Positions 36,667-45,744 of a DNA stretch of 64,000 bases are shown one piece after another. The notes beneath the pieces were generated by a model that saw only the letters and a list, made by a program, of their open reading frames with translations, searched no databases and was not told the origin of the DNA. This stretch comes from Streptomyces pacificus (GTDB lineage Bacteria > Actinomycetota > Actinomycetes > Streptomycetales > Streptomycetaceae): assembly GCF_011766325.1 (NCBI RefSeq), contig NZ_BLLG01000008.1:62001-126000 (forward strand). The letters run 5' to 3'. Both the position numbers and the translations under genes were made by a program. The number at the start of each line of letters is the position of its first letter. Position 1 is the stretch's first letter.

Positions 36667-36945
36667 ATGAACGAGGCTCTCGAAGTCTGGATCGACCAGG
36701 GGCTGTGCACCGGCGACGGTATCTGCGCCCAGTACGCGCCCGAGGTGTTCGAGCTGGACATCGACGGCCTGGCCTATGTCAAGAGCGCCGACGACGAGCT
36801 GCTGCAGGAACCGGGCGCCACAACGCCCGTACCGCTGCCGCTGCTGACCGATGTCATCGACTCGGCCAAGGAGTGCCCGGGCGACTGCATCCACGTACGC
36901 CGCGTCGCGGACGGCGTCGAGGTGTACGGGCCCGACGCCGGGTAG
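36667..36945 (+). CDS. Ferredoxin, [3Fe-4S]/[4Fe-4S] single-cluster type
   Basis: 92-residue electron carrier of the P450-partner type. The cluster residues are in GLCTGDGICAQYAPEVFEL and AKECPGDCIHVRR: CxxDxxC then C-x3-C, and the aspartate-for-cysteine spacing suggests a [3Fe-4S] cluster. The partner enzyme is not in this window; no P450 gene is adjacent. The ATG follows CAGGCGAC. Divergent from arc. Confidence 0.92.
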   Translation: MNEALEVWIDQGLCTGDGICAQYAPEVFELDIDGLAYVKSADDELLQEPGATTPVPLPLLTDVIDSAKECPGDCIHVRRVADGVEVYGPDAG

Positions 36946-37027
36946 GGCGCCGAGCGGCCGCCGACCGCCCCTCACCCACCGAGATCACCCGCCGATGACC
37001 CGCCGATCAACCCTCCGGGGTGACGCC

Positions 37028-37597
37028 TCACACCGGGCCGGTGCCGACCGCGTCGGGCGCGGACTCGGTGAACTTCCCGCCCTCCCACCGCCACTTGGCC
37101 GTCCGCCGCCGGTCCGGGCAGCAGCGCGGCACGTCCGGCGAGGAGTAGCCGAGAAGGACGGCCGTGACGGCTCCGTCACGGACGGCGAGATCGACGGCGC
37201 TCTGCCGGCGCGCGGGCTCCAGCAGGGTGGCGACGACACGGGACTCCCCGGTGCGGGAGCGGGCCAGTACGTAGATCCCGCTGGGCGGGGTGCCGGAGCC
37301 GGCCGCACAGCGCGCCGCCACCACCGACTCCGGTCCGCCGTCGCCGTCCAGGTCCCCCGTCGCCCGTTCCCCCACCACGGCGGGCGCCCCGCCGCACTCC
37401 AGGGGCAGGCGCACTCCGGTGATTGCGGGCGCGGTCGCGGCGGCGGCCTCCCGGCCCCCCGTCTGACCTGCTCTGGCGCGGTCCGGCTGGAGCAGGCCCG
37501 CAGCGGCGACGACAGCCGCCATCGCCGTCGCGGTGACCAGCCAGTGGACCGGGCGGGCGTGGTTGTGCGCGAGATCCGGGACGGCGGAGGTCTGCAC
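37028..37597 (-). CDS. Conserved membrane-anchored hypothetical protein
   Basis: 189 residues. A short cytoplasmic head is followed by one span near residues 18-40 (VHWLVTATAMAAVVAAAGLL) and an outside domain. That domain has VGERATGDLDGDGGPESVVA, an FG-GAP/EF-hand-like D-x-D-x-D-G calcium loop, and ends with a Cys-Cys pair (DVPRCCPDRRRTAKWRWEGG). GTG at 37597 follows AGGAGA. No family is assigned. It converges on the ferredoxin gene. Confidence 0.75.
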   Translation of the reverse strand: MQTSAVPDLAHNHARPVHWLVTATAMAAVVAAAGLLQPDRARAGQTGGREAAAATAPAITGVRLPLECGGAPAVVGERATGDLDGDGGPESVVAARCAAGSGTPPSGIYVLARSRTGESRVVATLLEPARRQSAVDLAVRDGAVTAVLLGYSSPDVPRCCPDRRRTAKWRWEGGKFTESAPDAVGTGPV

Positions 37598-37884
37598 CGA
37601 GGCGTCTCCTGTGAGCGGCGGTTCCGGTGGGGTGCCCCGCATGGTGCCACACGTCACAGGGCACCGGAACGGCGGGGTGCCGGACCGGTGGAGAACCGGT
37701 GAGGGAAGCACCGCGGGAGACGCCGGGGAAGCGCCGACGCCGACGCCCGGGGGCAGAGCCCGGGGCGGGGTGCGCGAGCGGGCACCCGGGCGAACCGCGC
37801 GGCGGTCCAACGGGGCGGGGCCACCGCGGAGTTCCGCGGCCCCGGCCCGAACCGGACGGCGGTCCGGCCACGTTGCGCAGACGC

Positions 37885-37919
37885 GTCCGCCCCGCACCCG
37901 GGGCGGGTGCGGGGCGGAC
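37885..37919 (-). terminator. Hairpin after the tRNA methyltransferase gene
   Basis: GTCCGCCCCGCACCC and GGGTGCGGGGCGGAC form a perfect 15-bp stem with a 5-base loop, 12 bases past the stop of the minus-strand methyltransferase gene. Confidence 0.85.
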
Positions 37920-37931
37920 CGCGGCGGGCAC

Positions 37932-38819
37932 TCAGCCCTTGTTCGGGCCCTCGTAGTCCTCGCCGTAGGCGCCCTTGGCGGGCCGGCGGCGGCGCATCGG
38001 CGGCTCCACGCCGTCCGCGAGCCGCCGGGCGGTGACCAGGAAGCCGGTGTGGCCGATCATCCGGTGGTCCGGGCGCACGGCCAGTCCTTCGACGTGCCAG
38101 TTGCGGATCATGGACTCCCACGGCTGGGGCTCGGCGTAGCACCCGGTCTCGCGGATGGACTCGACGGTCCGCGCCAGCTGTGTGGTCGTCGCCACGTAGC
38201 AGCACAGGATGCCGCCCGGGACGAGGGCCTTGGAGACGGCCTCCAGGCACTCCCAGGGCGCGAGCATGTCCAGGATGGCGCGGTCGACGTCGGCGTCGGC
38301 GAGGTTGTCCTGGAGGTCCCCGACCGTGAGCGTCCAGGCCGGGTGCGGTCCGCCGAAGTAGCGCTCGACGTTGCCCCTGGCGATCTCCGCGAAGTCCTCG
38401 CGGCGCTCGTAGGAGTGCAGCATGCCGTCGTCGCCGACGGCGCGCAGCAGGAAGGCGCTCAGCGAGCCGGAACCGACCCCCGCTTCCACGACGCGCGCCC
38501 CGGGGAAGATGTCGGCGAAGGCCAGGATCTGCCCCGCGTCCTTGGGGTAGACCACGGCTGCGCCGCGGGGCATGGACAGGACGTAGTCGGGGAGCAGGGG
38601 GCGCAGCGCGAGGTAGGCGACGTTTCCCGTGGTACGGACCACACTGCCCTCGGGGGCGCCGATCAGCTCGTCGTGCGGGAAGGAACCCTTGTGGGTGTGG
38701 AAGTTCTTCCCGGCCTCGAGCGTGAACGTGTAGTGGCGTCCCTTGGGATCGGTGAGCTGGACCTGGTCCCCGACCTCGAAGGGCCCGCGACGGCGGGCGG
38801 CACCGGTCGGTTCGGACAT
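37932..38819 (-). CDS. trmI: tRNA (adenine-N1)-methyltransferase TrmI
   Basis: 295-residue AdoMet-dependent enzyme that methylates A58 (and in some species A57) in the T-loop of tRNA. The N-terminal barrel is VGDQVQLTDPKGRHYTFTLE and GSFPHDELIGAPEGSVVRTT. Motif I is RVVEAGVGSGSLSAFLLRAV. DVDRAILDMLAPWECLEAV is the catalytic DMxxPW-like motif, here with Leu-Ala. It is a homotetramer in the family. The start is ATG 38819, which begins the family N-terminus. It lies 43 bases after the site-2 protease gene. Confidence 0.95.
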   Translation of the reverse strand: MSEPTGAARRRGPFEVGDQVQLTDPKGRHYTFTLEAGKNFHTHKGSFPHDELIGAPEGSVVRTTGNVAYLALRPLLPDYVLSMPRGAAVVYPKDAGQILAFADIFPGARVVEAGVGSGSLSAFLLRAVGDDGMLHSYERREDFAEIARGNVERYFGGPHPAWTLTVGDLQDNLADADVDRAILDMLAPWECLEAVSKALVPGGILCCYVATTTQLARTVESIRETGCYAEPQPWESMIRNWHVEGLAVRPDHRMIGHTGFLVTARRLADGVEPPMRRRRPAKGAYGEDYEGPNKG

Positions 38820-38862
38820 GTGACCAGTGTATGGGGTGCCGGAACCCGCCGGTGCCACGCGG

Positions 38863-40110
38863 TCAGGTGCCCGGGCGGGCCATCGCCGCCACGAAGGCGC
38901 GCTCGACGTCCGCCGTCGAGAGCACTCCGTAGATCTCGCCGGTCTCCTCCACCACCAGGTACTCGGATGCCGGGTTCGCGCGCAGCCGGTCCAGGAGCGC
39001 CTCGCCGGCGAGCTCGGCCGGGACCCTCATGCCGTCGGTGAGGTCCTGGGCCAGGCCGCCGACGGCGACCCAGGGGCGGCGGTGCTCGGGTACGCCGACG
39101 ATCCCGGCCTCGCGCACGAGGGCCGTCGGGTCGCCGTGCCCGTCGACCACGACGAGGGCGCGGGCACCGGCCTCGTTGGCGCGTCGCAGCGCCTCGGACA
39201 GCGGCGTGTCCGAGGCCACGGGGACGGCCCGCCGGGTGAGGGCCCGGGCGCGCAGTTCGGGCAGGTGCTCCCGCAGGCGCGCCATGCGCAGGCTGTTGCC
39301 GGCCCCGGTCCAGATGATCGCGGCGAGGATGGCGGCGAGCAGGGCGTCGGTGACGGTCTCCATGCCGCCGATGTCCTCGGTGGAGTTGCCGAGCGCACCG
39401 GTGTGGGTGAGCAGCGGCAGGCCGACCAGTACGGCGACGGCGAGGGCGCGGCCCACCCAGGCGGCGGCGACGGTGCCGCTCATCGGCTTGCCGGTGATCT
39501 TCCACACGACGGCACGCAGCATCCGGCCGCCGTCCAGCGGCAGACCGGGGAGGAGGTTGAAGGCGGCGACGATGAGGTTGGAGATCATCAGACCGGCGAG
39601 CAGCACGCCGGGGACGGTGCCGGGCTCCACGGCCCGCATGCCGGCGTAGAAGACGGCGGCGAGCACCAGGGACAGCAGCGGTCCGACGAAGGCGAGCACG
39701 AACTCCCGGCCCGGGGTCTCCGACTCCTTCTCGATCTCCGACACACCGCCGAAGAACTGGAGCTGGATGCGCCGCACGGGCAGCTTGTAGCGCAGCGCAG
39801 CGACGGTGTGGGCGAGTTCGTGGACCAGCACGGAGGCGTAGAAGGCGACCGCGAAGAACAGCGACACGAGGTAGCGGGCGCCACCGAGCTCCGGCAGGAC
39901 CCGGTCGAGCTGCCCGCCGAACACCCAGGTGATGAGGGCGGCGACCAGGAACCAGCTCGGGGCGACGTACACCGGCACCCCGAAGGGGCGGCCCATGAGG
40001 ATGCCGCCGCCCGGCTCCGCCGGGCGGCCCCGCTTTCCGCCGCCGGGGTCCGCTGTCCCCGTGCCGGGCCGCGCGCGCTCACGCTCGCCGCTCTCCTCGT
40101 CCTTCTTCAC
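38863..40110 (-). CDS. Site-2 metalloprotease with CBS domains (M50, Rip3-like)
   Basis: 415-residue integral membrane protease. The zinc site is ASVLVHELAHTVAAL (H-E-x-x-H, about residue 97) and the second part is FNLLPGLPLDGGRMLRAVVW, both in membrane spans. The C-terminal 150 residues carry CBS domains (RAVPVASDTPLSEALRRANE, ARALVVVDGHGDPTALVRE). The first 35 residues are polar. Members cut regulatory membrane proteins; the RskA-type anti-sigma in this window is one conceivable substrate, which is inference. The ATG start is near the site where the divergent nuclease begins (115 bases). Confidence 0.92.
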   Translation of the reverse strand: MKKDEESGERERARPGTGTADPGGGKRGRPAEPGGGILMGRPFGVPVYVAPSWFLVAALITWVFGGQLDRVLPELGGARYLVSLFFAVAFYASVLVHELAHTVAALRYKLPVRRIQLQFFGGVSEIEKESETPGREFVLAFVGPLLSLVLAAVFYAGMRAVEPGTVPGVLLAGLMISNLIVAAFNLLPGLPLDGGRMLRAVVWKITGKPMSGTVAAAWVGRALAVAVLVGLPLLTHTGALGNSTEDIGGMETVTDALLAAILAAIIWTGAGNSLRMARLREHLPELRARALTRRAVPVASDTPLSEALRRANEAGARALVVVDGHGDPTALVREAGIVGVPEHRRPWVAVGGLAQDLTDGMRVPAELAGEALLDRLRANPASEYLVVEETGEIYGVLSTADVERAFVAAMARPGT

Positions 40111-40225
40111 GGGTTCCCGGGTTCCCTTCGTCGCGAGGCGTCGCTCGCTCGATCATGCAGTGCGGCAGGGTCTGCCGTCGATGGTATGCCGCTCGCTGTC
40201 GGCGGCGGGCCGTAGGGTCGGGGTC

Positions 40226-41263
40226 ATGAGCACGAGTCAGCCGCCCGTTCCGGAAGGCCCGCCGCGTCCGGACCGGTCGCCGCCGCCCGCCGGGCAGACG
40301 CCCGCCCCCGCAGCAGTGGCATCGGCGGGGGGCGCCGGGGTTCCCGCGGGGGCCGCCGGGGTTCCGTCCCCGGCCGCTCCGGTGGACCCGCCGGGCTCCT
40401 CGGACGGGCGTCCGGCCCCGCCGGAGGATCCGGCCGCCGTGCGGAAGGGGCGGCCGCCGGTGTCGCTGTCGCCCTCGCGTGCGAGCGACTTCATGCAGTG
40501 CCCGCTGCTCTACCGCTTCCGGGTGATCGATCGGCTGCCGGAGAAGCCGAGCGAGGCGGCCACCAGGGGCACGCTGGTGCACGCGGTGCTCGAGCGGCTC
40601 TTCGACGCACCGGCCGCGGAGCGCACGCCGCTTCGGGCCAGGTCGCTCGTCTCCGGTCAGTGGGACCGGCTGCTGGAGTCGCGGCCGGAGCTGGCCGAGC
40701 TGTTCGCGCAGGACGAGGGCGGCGAGCGGCTGGCCCGCTGGATGTCGGAGGCGGAGGCGCTCGTCGAGCGCTGGTTCTCGCTGGAGGACCCGACCCGGCT
40801 GGAGCCGGCCGAGCGCGAGCTGTTCGTGGAGACGGAGCTGGAGTCGGGGCTGCGGCTGCGCGGGGTGATCGACCGGGTGGACGTCGCTCCCTCCGGCGAG
40901 GTGCGGATCGTCGACTACAAGACGGGCAAGGCGCCCCGCCCCGAGTACAGCGAGGGCGCGCTGTTCCAGATGACGTTCTACGCCCTGGTGGTCTGGCGGC
41001 TCAAAGGCGTGGTGCCGCGGCGGCTGCAACTGGTGTATCTGGGCAGCGGGGAGGTCCTCACGTACGACCCGGTCCCGGCGGACCTCGAGCGGGTCGAGCG
41101 CAAGCTGCTGGCGCTGTGGGACGCCATCGTGCGGGCGACGGCGACCGGCGAGTGGCGTCCGCGTCCGACGAAGCTCTGCGGCTGGTGCGACCACCGGGCC
41201 CGCTGCCCGGAGTTCGGCGGGACGCCGCCGGTGTACCCGCTGCCGGTGGTCCCCGGGAGGTGA
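40226..41263 (+). CDS. RecB-family nuclease with probable Fe-S cluster (PD-(D/E)XK)
   Basis: 345-residue stand-alone nuclease domain. After a Pro/Ala-rich tail of about 75 residues come SPSRASDFMQCPLLYRFRVI (first cysteine), GTLVHAVLERLF, GVIDRVD, IVDYKTGKAP (the D-x(n)-D-Y-K active site) and KLCGWCDHRARCPEF (three further cysteines). The four cysteines are spaced like the AddB/Cas4 iron-sulfur staple. No helicase is attached. No Cas genes are nearby, so this is not a CRISPR Cas4. ATG at 40226. Confidence 0.9.
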   Translation: MSTSQPPVPEGPPRPDRSPPPAGQTPAPAAVASAGGAGVPAGAAGVPSPAAPVDPPGSSDGRPAPPEDPAAVRKGRPPVSLSPSRASDFMQCPLLYRFRVIDRLPEKPSEAATRGTLVHAVLERLFDAPAAERTPLRARSLVSGQWDRLLESRPELAELFAQDEGGERLARWMSEAEALVERWFSLEDPTRLEPAERELFVETELESGLRLRGVIDRVDVAPSGEVRIVDYKTGKAPRPEYSEGALFQMTFYALVVWRLKGVVPRRLQLVYLGSGEVLTYDPVPADLERVERKLLALWDAIVRATATGEWRPRPTKLCGWCDHRARCPEFGGTPPVYPLPVVPGR

Positions 41264-41361
41264 CCGGCAAGGCAACCGGAGGGGCCCGGACCGGGCGGGC
41301 CGCCGGGAGCGGGCAGGGCAGAATGGTCCCGGTCCCGTACTGCACTGCGTGAGGAGATTCC

Positions 41362-42033
41362 GTGGCTGTCCGCGTCCTGCTCGTCGACGACCAACCGCTG
41401 CTGCGCACGGGCTTCCGGATGATTCTGGAGGCCGAGCAGGACATCGCCGTGGTCGGTGAGGCGGGGGACGGCCTGCAGGCTCTGGACCAGGTGCGGGCGC
41501 TGCAACCCGATGTGGTGCTGATGGACATCCGGATGCCGCGGATGGACGGTGTGGAGGCGACGCGCCGGATCACCGGCCCGGAACGGGACGGGCCGGCCAA
41601 GGTGCTGGTGCTGACCACGTTCGACCTCGACGAGTACGTCGTGGAGGCGCTGCGGGCGGGTGCGAGCGGCTTCCTGCTGAAGGACGCCCCCGCGAACGAG
41701 CTGGTGCAGGCGATCAGGGTGGTCGCGGCGGGCGAGGCGATGCTCGCTCCGAGCATCACCCGCCGGCTGCTGGACAAGTACGCGAGCCATCTGCCCTCCG
41801 GCGAGGAGCCGATGCCGGACACGCTGCGCACCCTGACCGAGCGCGAGCTGGAGGTGCTGAAGCTGGTGGCCCGCGGCCTGTCGAACGCGGAGATCGCGGC
41901 GGACCTCTTCGTCAGCGAGACGACGGTGAAGACGCATGTGGGCCATGTCCTGACCAAGCTCGGCCTGCGCGACCGGGTCCAGGCGGCGGTGTACGCGTAC
42001 GAGAGCGGACTGGTGCGCCCCGGGGCGCAGTAG
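41362..42033 (+). CDS. NarL/LuxR-family response regulator, orphan
   Basis: 223-residue regulator. The receiver (about residues 1-120) begins VRVLLVDDQPLLRTGFRMIL, with the phospho-acceptor aspartate in DVVLMDIRMPRMDGVEATR and Thr/Lys switch residues in VLVLTTFD and GFLLKDAP. The output domain (about 150-215) is LTERELEVLKLVARGLSNAE and VSETTVKTHVGHVLTKLGLR. No histidine kinase gene is adjacent, so it is an orphan here. The GTG start lies 98 bases after the nuclease gene. Confidence 0.95.
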   Translation: MAVRVLLVDDQPLLRTGFRMILEAEQDIAVVGEAGDGLQALDQVRALQPDVVLMDIRMPRMDGVEATRRITGPERDGPAKVLVLTTFDLDEYVVEALRAGASGFLLKDAPANELVQAIRVVAAGEAMLAPSITRRLLDKYASHLPSGEEPMPDTLRTLTERELEVLKLVARGLSNAEIAADLFVSETTVKTHVGHVLTKLGLRDRVQAAVYAYESGLVRPGAQ

Positions 42034-42042
42034 GGCGGGTGG

Positions 42043-42082
42043 CGCAGGCCTCGGGCCCCGTCCTCCGGGGGCGAGGCCTGCG
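42043..42082 (+). terminator. Hairpin after the response regulator
   Basis: CGCAGGCCTCG (42043-42053) pairs with CGAGGCCTGCG (42072-42082), with inner CCCC/GGGG, 10 bases past the stop. Confidence 0.8.
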
Positions 42083-42138
42083 GCGTCCGCTGCGTGCGCG
42101 CGGTGGAGGACCGCCCTCACACTCGGACACACCCTGAC

Positions 42139-42230
42139 GTACCGGGGTGTACCGGGGTGTACCGGGACGCACTCCCCTGTGGATGAGAGCTGCACCAACC
42201 CGCGGAAACGTACCGGCACATACCGGAACG
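42139..42230 (+). repeat. TACCGG words at 10-base spacing
   Basis: GTACCGGGGT occurs twice in tandem at 42139-42158 and a third copy starts at 42159. A second pair of TACCGG lies at 42211 and 42221, again 10 bases apart. The rest of the 422-base convergent gap holds only the two terminators. Confidence 0.6.
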
Positions 42231-42406
42231 CAGGTGGCGCGCCCGAATGCATCCGGGCGCACCGGCAATGCGGCGCGGGCCACCTGCCGTGCCCCAAGGG
42301 CGATGGGAGGGCGCGGCGTTGTGCGCACCTGCGGCCGGGCGAAGAGGTCCGCACCCGGTCTTTCAGGGACGCCGTGCTCGGCGGACTGCGGACCGGGTGC
42401 GGACAG

Positions 42407-42448
42407 CTCAGCGGCATGACCCGCGAAAGCACAGGTCAGGCCGCTGAG
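42407..42448 (-). terminator. Hairpin after the peptide-binding lipoprotein gene
   Basis: Fifteen-base arms (42407-42421 and 42434-42448) pair with a single mismatch around a 12-base loop, 8 bases past the stop of the minus-strand gene. Confidence 0.7.
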
Positions 42449-42455
42449 CGGGAGA

Positions 42456-44042
42456 TCAGGCCTTCTTGATCTCCCAGAAGCGGAAGACCGCGGACGCGTC
42501 GAGCGTCCACTCCAGGCCCGTGATGTCGCCCTTGTAGACGGCGTACTGCTTGCCCTGCCACAGCGGGAGGATCGGCAGTTCCTCGGCGACGATGTCCTGG
42601 AGCCGGGCGAACTCGTCGCCGGTGGCGGAGCGGTCGGCCACGGCCGCGGTCTCCGGGATGATCTTCTCGGTGATCTGCTTGTTCTCGTAGCCGTTGCCGA
42701 GGACGTTGCCGTCGCCGAAGAACGGCTGGGTGAAGTTGTCGGCGTCCGCGTAGTCCGGCACCCAGCCCTTGACGTAGACGCCGTACTCGCCCGCCTGGAT
42801 GCCCTTCTCGTACTCCTCGAACTCTACGGACTCGACATCGGCCTCGAACAGCCCGCTCTGGTTGAGCTGCTGGGCGATCGCGGCCATCTCCAGGTCGGTG
42901 GCCGGGCCGTAGCGGCTCGGCGTGGACCACAGGGTGATCCTCACCTTCTCCTCGATGCCCGCCTCGCGGAGGGCCTCGCGGGCCTTCTCCGGCTGCGGGT
43001 GGCCGCCGTAGCGGTCGAAGAACGCGGTGTTGTGCCCGGGGATACCGGCCGGGACGATCGAGTGCAGGGGCTCGGCGGTGGCCTTGTAGACGTCGCGGAC
43101 CAGGGCGTCCCGGTCGACGAGGTAGGCGAACGCCTGACGGACGGCGAGGTTGCCGGCGACCGGGTCGGCCATGTTGAAGACCAGGTGCTGGACCTCCGCG
43201 CTGTTGCCCTCGACCACCTCGATGCCCTGCTGGCCGGCCTCCACCGAGGCCTGGAGCCCGTCGATGTCCTGGGCGGTGAGGCCTCGGTAGGCGACGTCGA
43301 CGTCGCCCTGCTTCAGGGCCGTGCCGAGGCCCTTCTGGTCACCGCGGAAGAACGTCAGGGTGACCCCGCTGTTGCGTATCTCGGCGGTGCCCTGGTACTC
43401 GGGGTTGACCGAGAAGACGGCGCGCTCCTTGCTGAAGGAGTCGAGCCGGTACGGGCCGGAGCCGACGGCCTCGCCGTCCGTGCGCAGGGAGTCGGCCTCG
43501 TACTCGCGGTGGTCCACGATGGAACCCGCACCCGAGGCGATCTTGCTCGGGAAGGTGGCGTCGGGCACCTTCAGGGTGAAGACGACCGTGCGGTCGTCGG
43601 GGGTCTCGATACCGGCGATGGTGGAGAGCAGCGGGCCGGGGCCGGAGTCACTGGCGATCCTCAGCGCACGCTCGAAGGAGAACTTCACGTCCTTCGAGGT
43701 CAGGTCGTTGCCGTTGCTGAACTTGAGGCCCTCGCGCAGCGTGCACCGGTAGACGGTGCTGCCGCTCTCGAAGCCGCACTCCTCCGCGGCATCGGGCCGG
43801 GGGGTGGATCCGCCCTTGGGGAAGCTCAGCAGGGACTGGAAGACGTTGTTGAACAGCAGCCAGGATCCGGGGTCGTAACCGTCGGCGGGGTCCGTGGCAA
43901 GGACGTCGTCGGAGATGCCGACGGCGACGCGGAGTCCGTCTCCGCCGGAACCGTCGCCCTGCTCCGAGCCGCAGCCCGCCAGCAGTACGGCGGACAGCCC
44001 CGCGGCGAGCGGCGCCGTCGTGCGCTTGAATCGTGCCTTCAC
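42456..44042 (-). CDS. ABC transporter substrate-binding lipoprotein, peptide/nickel (DppA/OppA) family
   Basis: 528-residue solute receptor anchored to the outside of the membrane. MKARFKRTTAPLAAGLSAVL leads into LLAGC, with the lipid-anchor cysteine at residue 24. Family motifs are CTLREGLKFSNGNDLTSKDV (DPP-binding signature), VGSGPYRLDSFSKERAVF and MADPVAGNLAVRQAFAYLVD. Ligand is probably a peptide but cannot be read. No permease or ATPase gene is adjacent, so it is an orphan receptor. GTG at 44042; the frame stays open 238 codons upstream but without family residues. A leader of about 900 bases precedes it. Confidence 0.9.
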   Translation of the reverse strand: MKARFKRTTAPLAAGLSAVLLAGCGSEQGDGSGGDGLRVAVGISDDVLATDPADGYDPGSWLLFNNVFQSLLSFPKGGSTPRPDAAEECGFESGSTVYRCTLREGLKFSNGNDLTSKDVKFSFERALRIASDSGPGPLLSTIAGIETPDDRTVVFTLKVPDATFPSKIASGAGSIVDHREYEADSLRTDGEAVGSGPYRLDSFSKERAVFSVNPEYQGTAEIRNSGVTLTFFRGDQKGLGTALKQGDVDVAYRGLTAQDIDGLQASVEAGQQGIEVVEGNSAEVQHLVFNMADPVAGNLAVRQAFAYLVDRDALVRDVYKATAEPLHSIVPAGIPGHNTAFFDRYGGHPQPEKAREALREAGIEEKVRITLWSTPSRYGPATDLEMAAIAQQLNQSGLFEADVESVEFEEYEKGIQAGEYGVYVKGWVPDYADADNFTQPFFGDGNVLGNGYENKQITEKIIPETAAVADRSATGDEFARLQDIVAEELPILPLWQGKQYAVYKGDITGLEWTLDASAVFRFWEIKKA

Positions 44043-44937
44043 AGAACCTTGCCTCTTGCTCTCGTTTCCGGCCGCGCCCTTCGCGACCGGTTCATGAAGG
44101 GTCAGGCGGTGCCGCGCCCGGCTTCCCGCGACCTGAGGCCAGGGGAGGCGTTCGGCGTCCGCCCGACTCCGTCGGCGTCCGTACGGGCGGCGACGTACCG
44201 TCTGCCCTGCCGCGGCGGCGTTTGCGGGACGCCGCCGGCGGCGATGTCCCCGGGTGCGGCGAACGGAAGGGCTGCGGCACTGCGGCCGGCCGTGCGGCGG
44301 GACTCCGGGAGCGGCTGATTGCGCGCGGCGGTGCTCGCATGGGGGGTGGCGGGGAAGCCGTCCCCGTCCGGGAGGGGGGCGGTGCGGTCCTCCGGCGCAC
44401 CGGGCGTCGCGGCGCGGCAGGCGAGCGGACCGGCGGAGGCCGGCGGCACCGGTGGCGTGCGGTCCATCCTGGGTCTTCTCCCTCGGTCCCTCACTGGGGT
44501 ACAGCGGTTGCGGGATGCTCCGCCGCGGCCGCCCGTGAGGGGCGGGGCCATCGGGCCGGAACGGGGGCGATCGGCCCTGCGGGCACGGCGACGAGGGTGG
44601 CCGTCGTGACACGCCGGCGGTGCGGCGAAGCTCTCGCGACGAGATTAATGGCTGCGCCAGGAACGCTGGACCGCGCCGGAGTTGGGGACCGTTCCGCGGA
44701 TGAGCGGGCATGGCGGGGAGTCGATATCCACGCGCCGGAATGATTCGTACACGCATTAACCAATACGGACACTTGGGCCCACCCGAATCACCGCAGATCG
44801 GACCTGCCCTGTCATGGCCGCGCTATTTATACAGAGGCCTGCGTGACGAACATCACGAATGATGGATGGTCACGGAAACTACACGGTTCACTGCCCTTGG
44901 TTCCCATGGATATTCCCCTGCACGCTCGGTGAGAGTT
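44043..44937. other. 895-base gene-free stretch upstream of the lipoprotein gene
   Basis: No supported gene on either strand between the lipoprotein and HAD genes. The first 600 bases are ordinary GC-rich DNA with open shadow frames of no family resemblance. From about 44640 to 44935 the base composition drops to an A+T-rich island unusual for this genome, suggesting a promoter and a long 5' leader for the minus-strand lipoprotein gene. Confidence 0.55.
44825..44857 (-). promoter_or_regulatory. Candidate promoter with GTGA-N6-TCAC site
   Basis: On the minus strand a TATAAAT (44825-44831) follows the symmetric word CGTGATGTTCGTCACG (44842-44857), which resembles a CRP-type site (GTGA-N6-TCAC). 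Both sit in the A+T-rich island about 790 bases before the lipoprotein start. Confidence 0.4.
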
Positions 44938-45639
44938 TCAGTTCATCCGCGTCATCAGTGTGCGCAGAAAAGAGACGTCCACTTCCTCGAGTGAGCCCAC
45001 GACGATCCGGCCGCCGGCGGCCGCGATCGGCGCCACGGACGGCACCGCCACGACCCGGCAGCCGGCCGCCTCGGCCGAGGCCACTCCGGTGGCCGTGTCC
45101 TCGATGACGGCGCACTGGGAGGGGTCGGCACCCACCCCCCGGGCCGCGTGCAGATACGGGTCGGGGTGCGGCTTGGTACGGAGCACCTCGTCCCCCGCCA
45201 CACTCAGCGCGAAGCGGTCGCGGCCCAGGGAGGCGAGGACCCGGTCGATGATGCGCCGATGGGAGGCGGAGACCAGGGCCGTGGGCACGTTGTGCGCGGC
45301 CAGCTCGGCCAGCAGGCGCTCGGCCCCGGGCATCAGGGGCACACCGCGGGCGATGCGGTGCTCGAAGCGCTCGTTGAGCAGCACGGTCAGCTCGGCGAGG
45401 GTGATGTCGGCACCGGTCGCCTCGATGAGGTAGCCGGCGCTCCGGGCCATCGGGCCGCCCACGACCACGTCGCGCCATGCCTCGGGCAGCTCGTGCCCGA
45501 GGTCGGCGAAGACCTCGCGCTCTGCGTCCCACCAGAAGCCCTCCGTGTCGACGAGGGTGCCGTCCATGTCCAGGAAGACGGCCTGGAGGGCGGAGCCGCC
45601 CGCCGAGCGAGCCGGGGACGCGGGGACCGTGCTGGTCAT
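44938..45639 (-). CDS. HAD-superfamily phosphatase, beta-phosphoglucomutase-like
   Basis: 233-residue hydrolase. Motif I FLDMDGTLVDTEGFWWDAER carries the nucleophilic Asp; a helical cap follows. Motif II is ALVSASHRR, motif III KPHPDPYLHAARGVG (Lys), and motif IV VIEDTATGVASAEAAGCRVV. The order fits phosphoglycolate-phosphatase or beta-phosphoglucomutase-type members. The substrate is not determined. It follows metH on the same strand, past a hairpin. Confidence 0.92.
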   Translation of the reverse strand: MTSTVPASPARSAGGSALQAVFLDMDGTLVDTEGFWWDAEREVFADLGHELPEAWRDVVVGGPMARSAGYLIEATGADITLAELTVLLNERFEHRIARGVPLMPGAERLLAELAAHNVPTALVSASHRRIIDRVLASLGRDRFALSVAGDEVLRTKPHPDPYLHAARGVGADPSQCAVIEDTATGVASAEAAGCRVVAVPSVAPIAAAGGRIVVGSLEEVDVSFLRTLMTRMN

Positions 45640-45664
45640 CCGGACACCTCCATCGGGGGACGCG

Positions 45665-45696
45665 CAGGCCGGCCGCCAATCCGGGCGACCGGCCTG
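45665..45696 (-). terminator. Hairpin after metH
   Basis: CAGGCCGG (45665-45672) pairs with CCGGCCTG (45689-45696), 48 bases past the metH stop and before the HAD start. Confidence 0.5.
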
Positions 45697-45744
45697 TATG
45701 GGACCGACCAGTGTACGTGGCGCGCGAGACGGGCGCGCGGGGCG

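Noticed and set aside
40226..41263. Cas4-type CRISPR adaptation nuclease.
   Set aside because: The nuclease and four-cysteine layout fits, but there are no other cas genes or arrays; a stand-alone RecB-family protein is the better call.
44033..44743. Plus-strand open frame in the 895-base gap before the lipoprotein gene.
   Set aside because: Arg/Gly-rich product without motif or start signal; overlaps the lipoprotein 5' end; typical random frame in GC-rich DNA.
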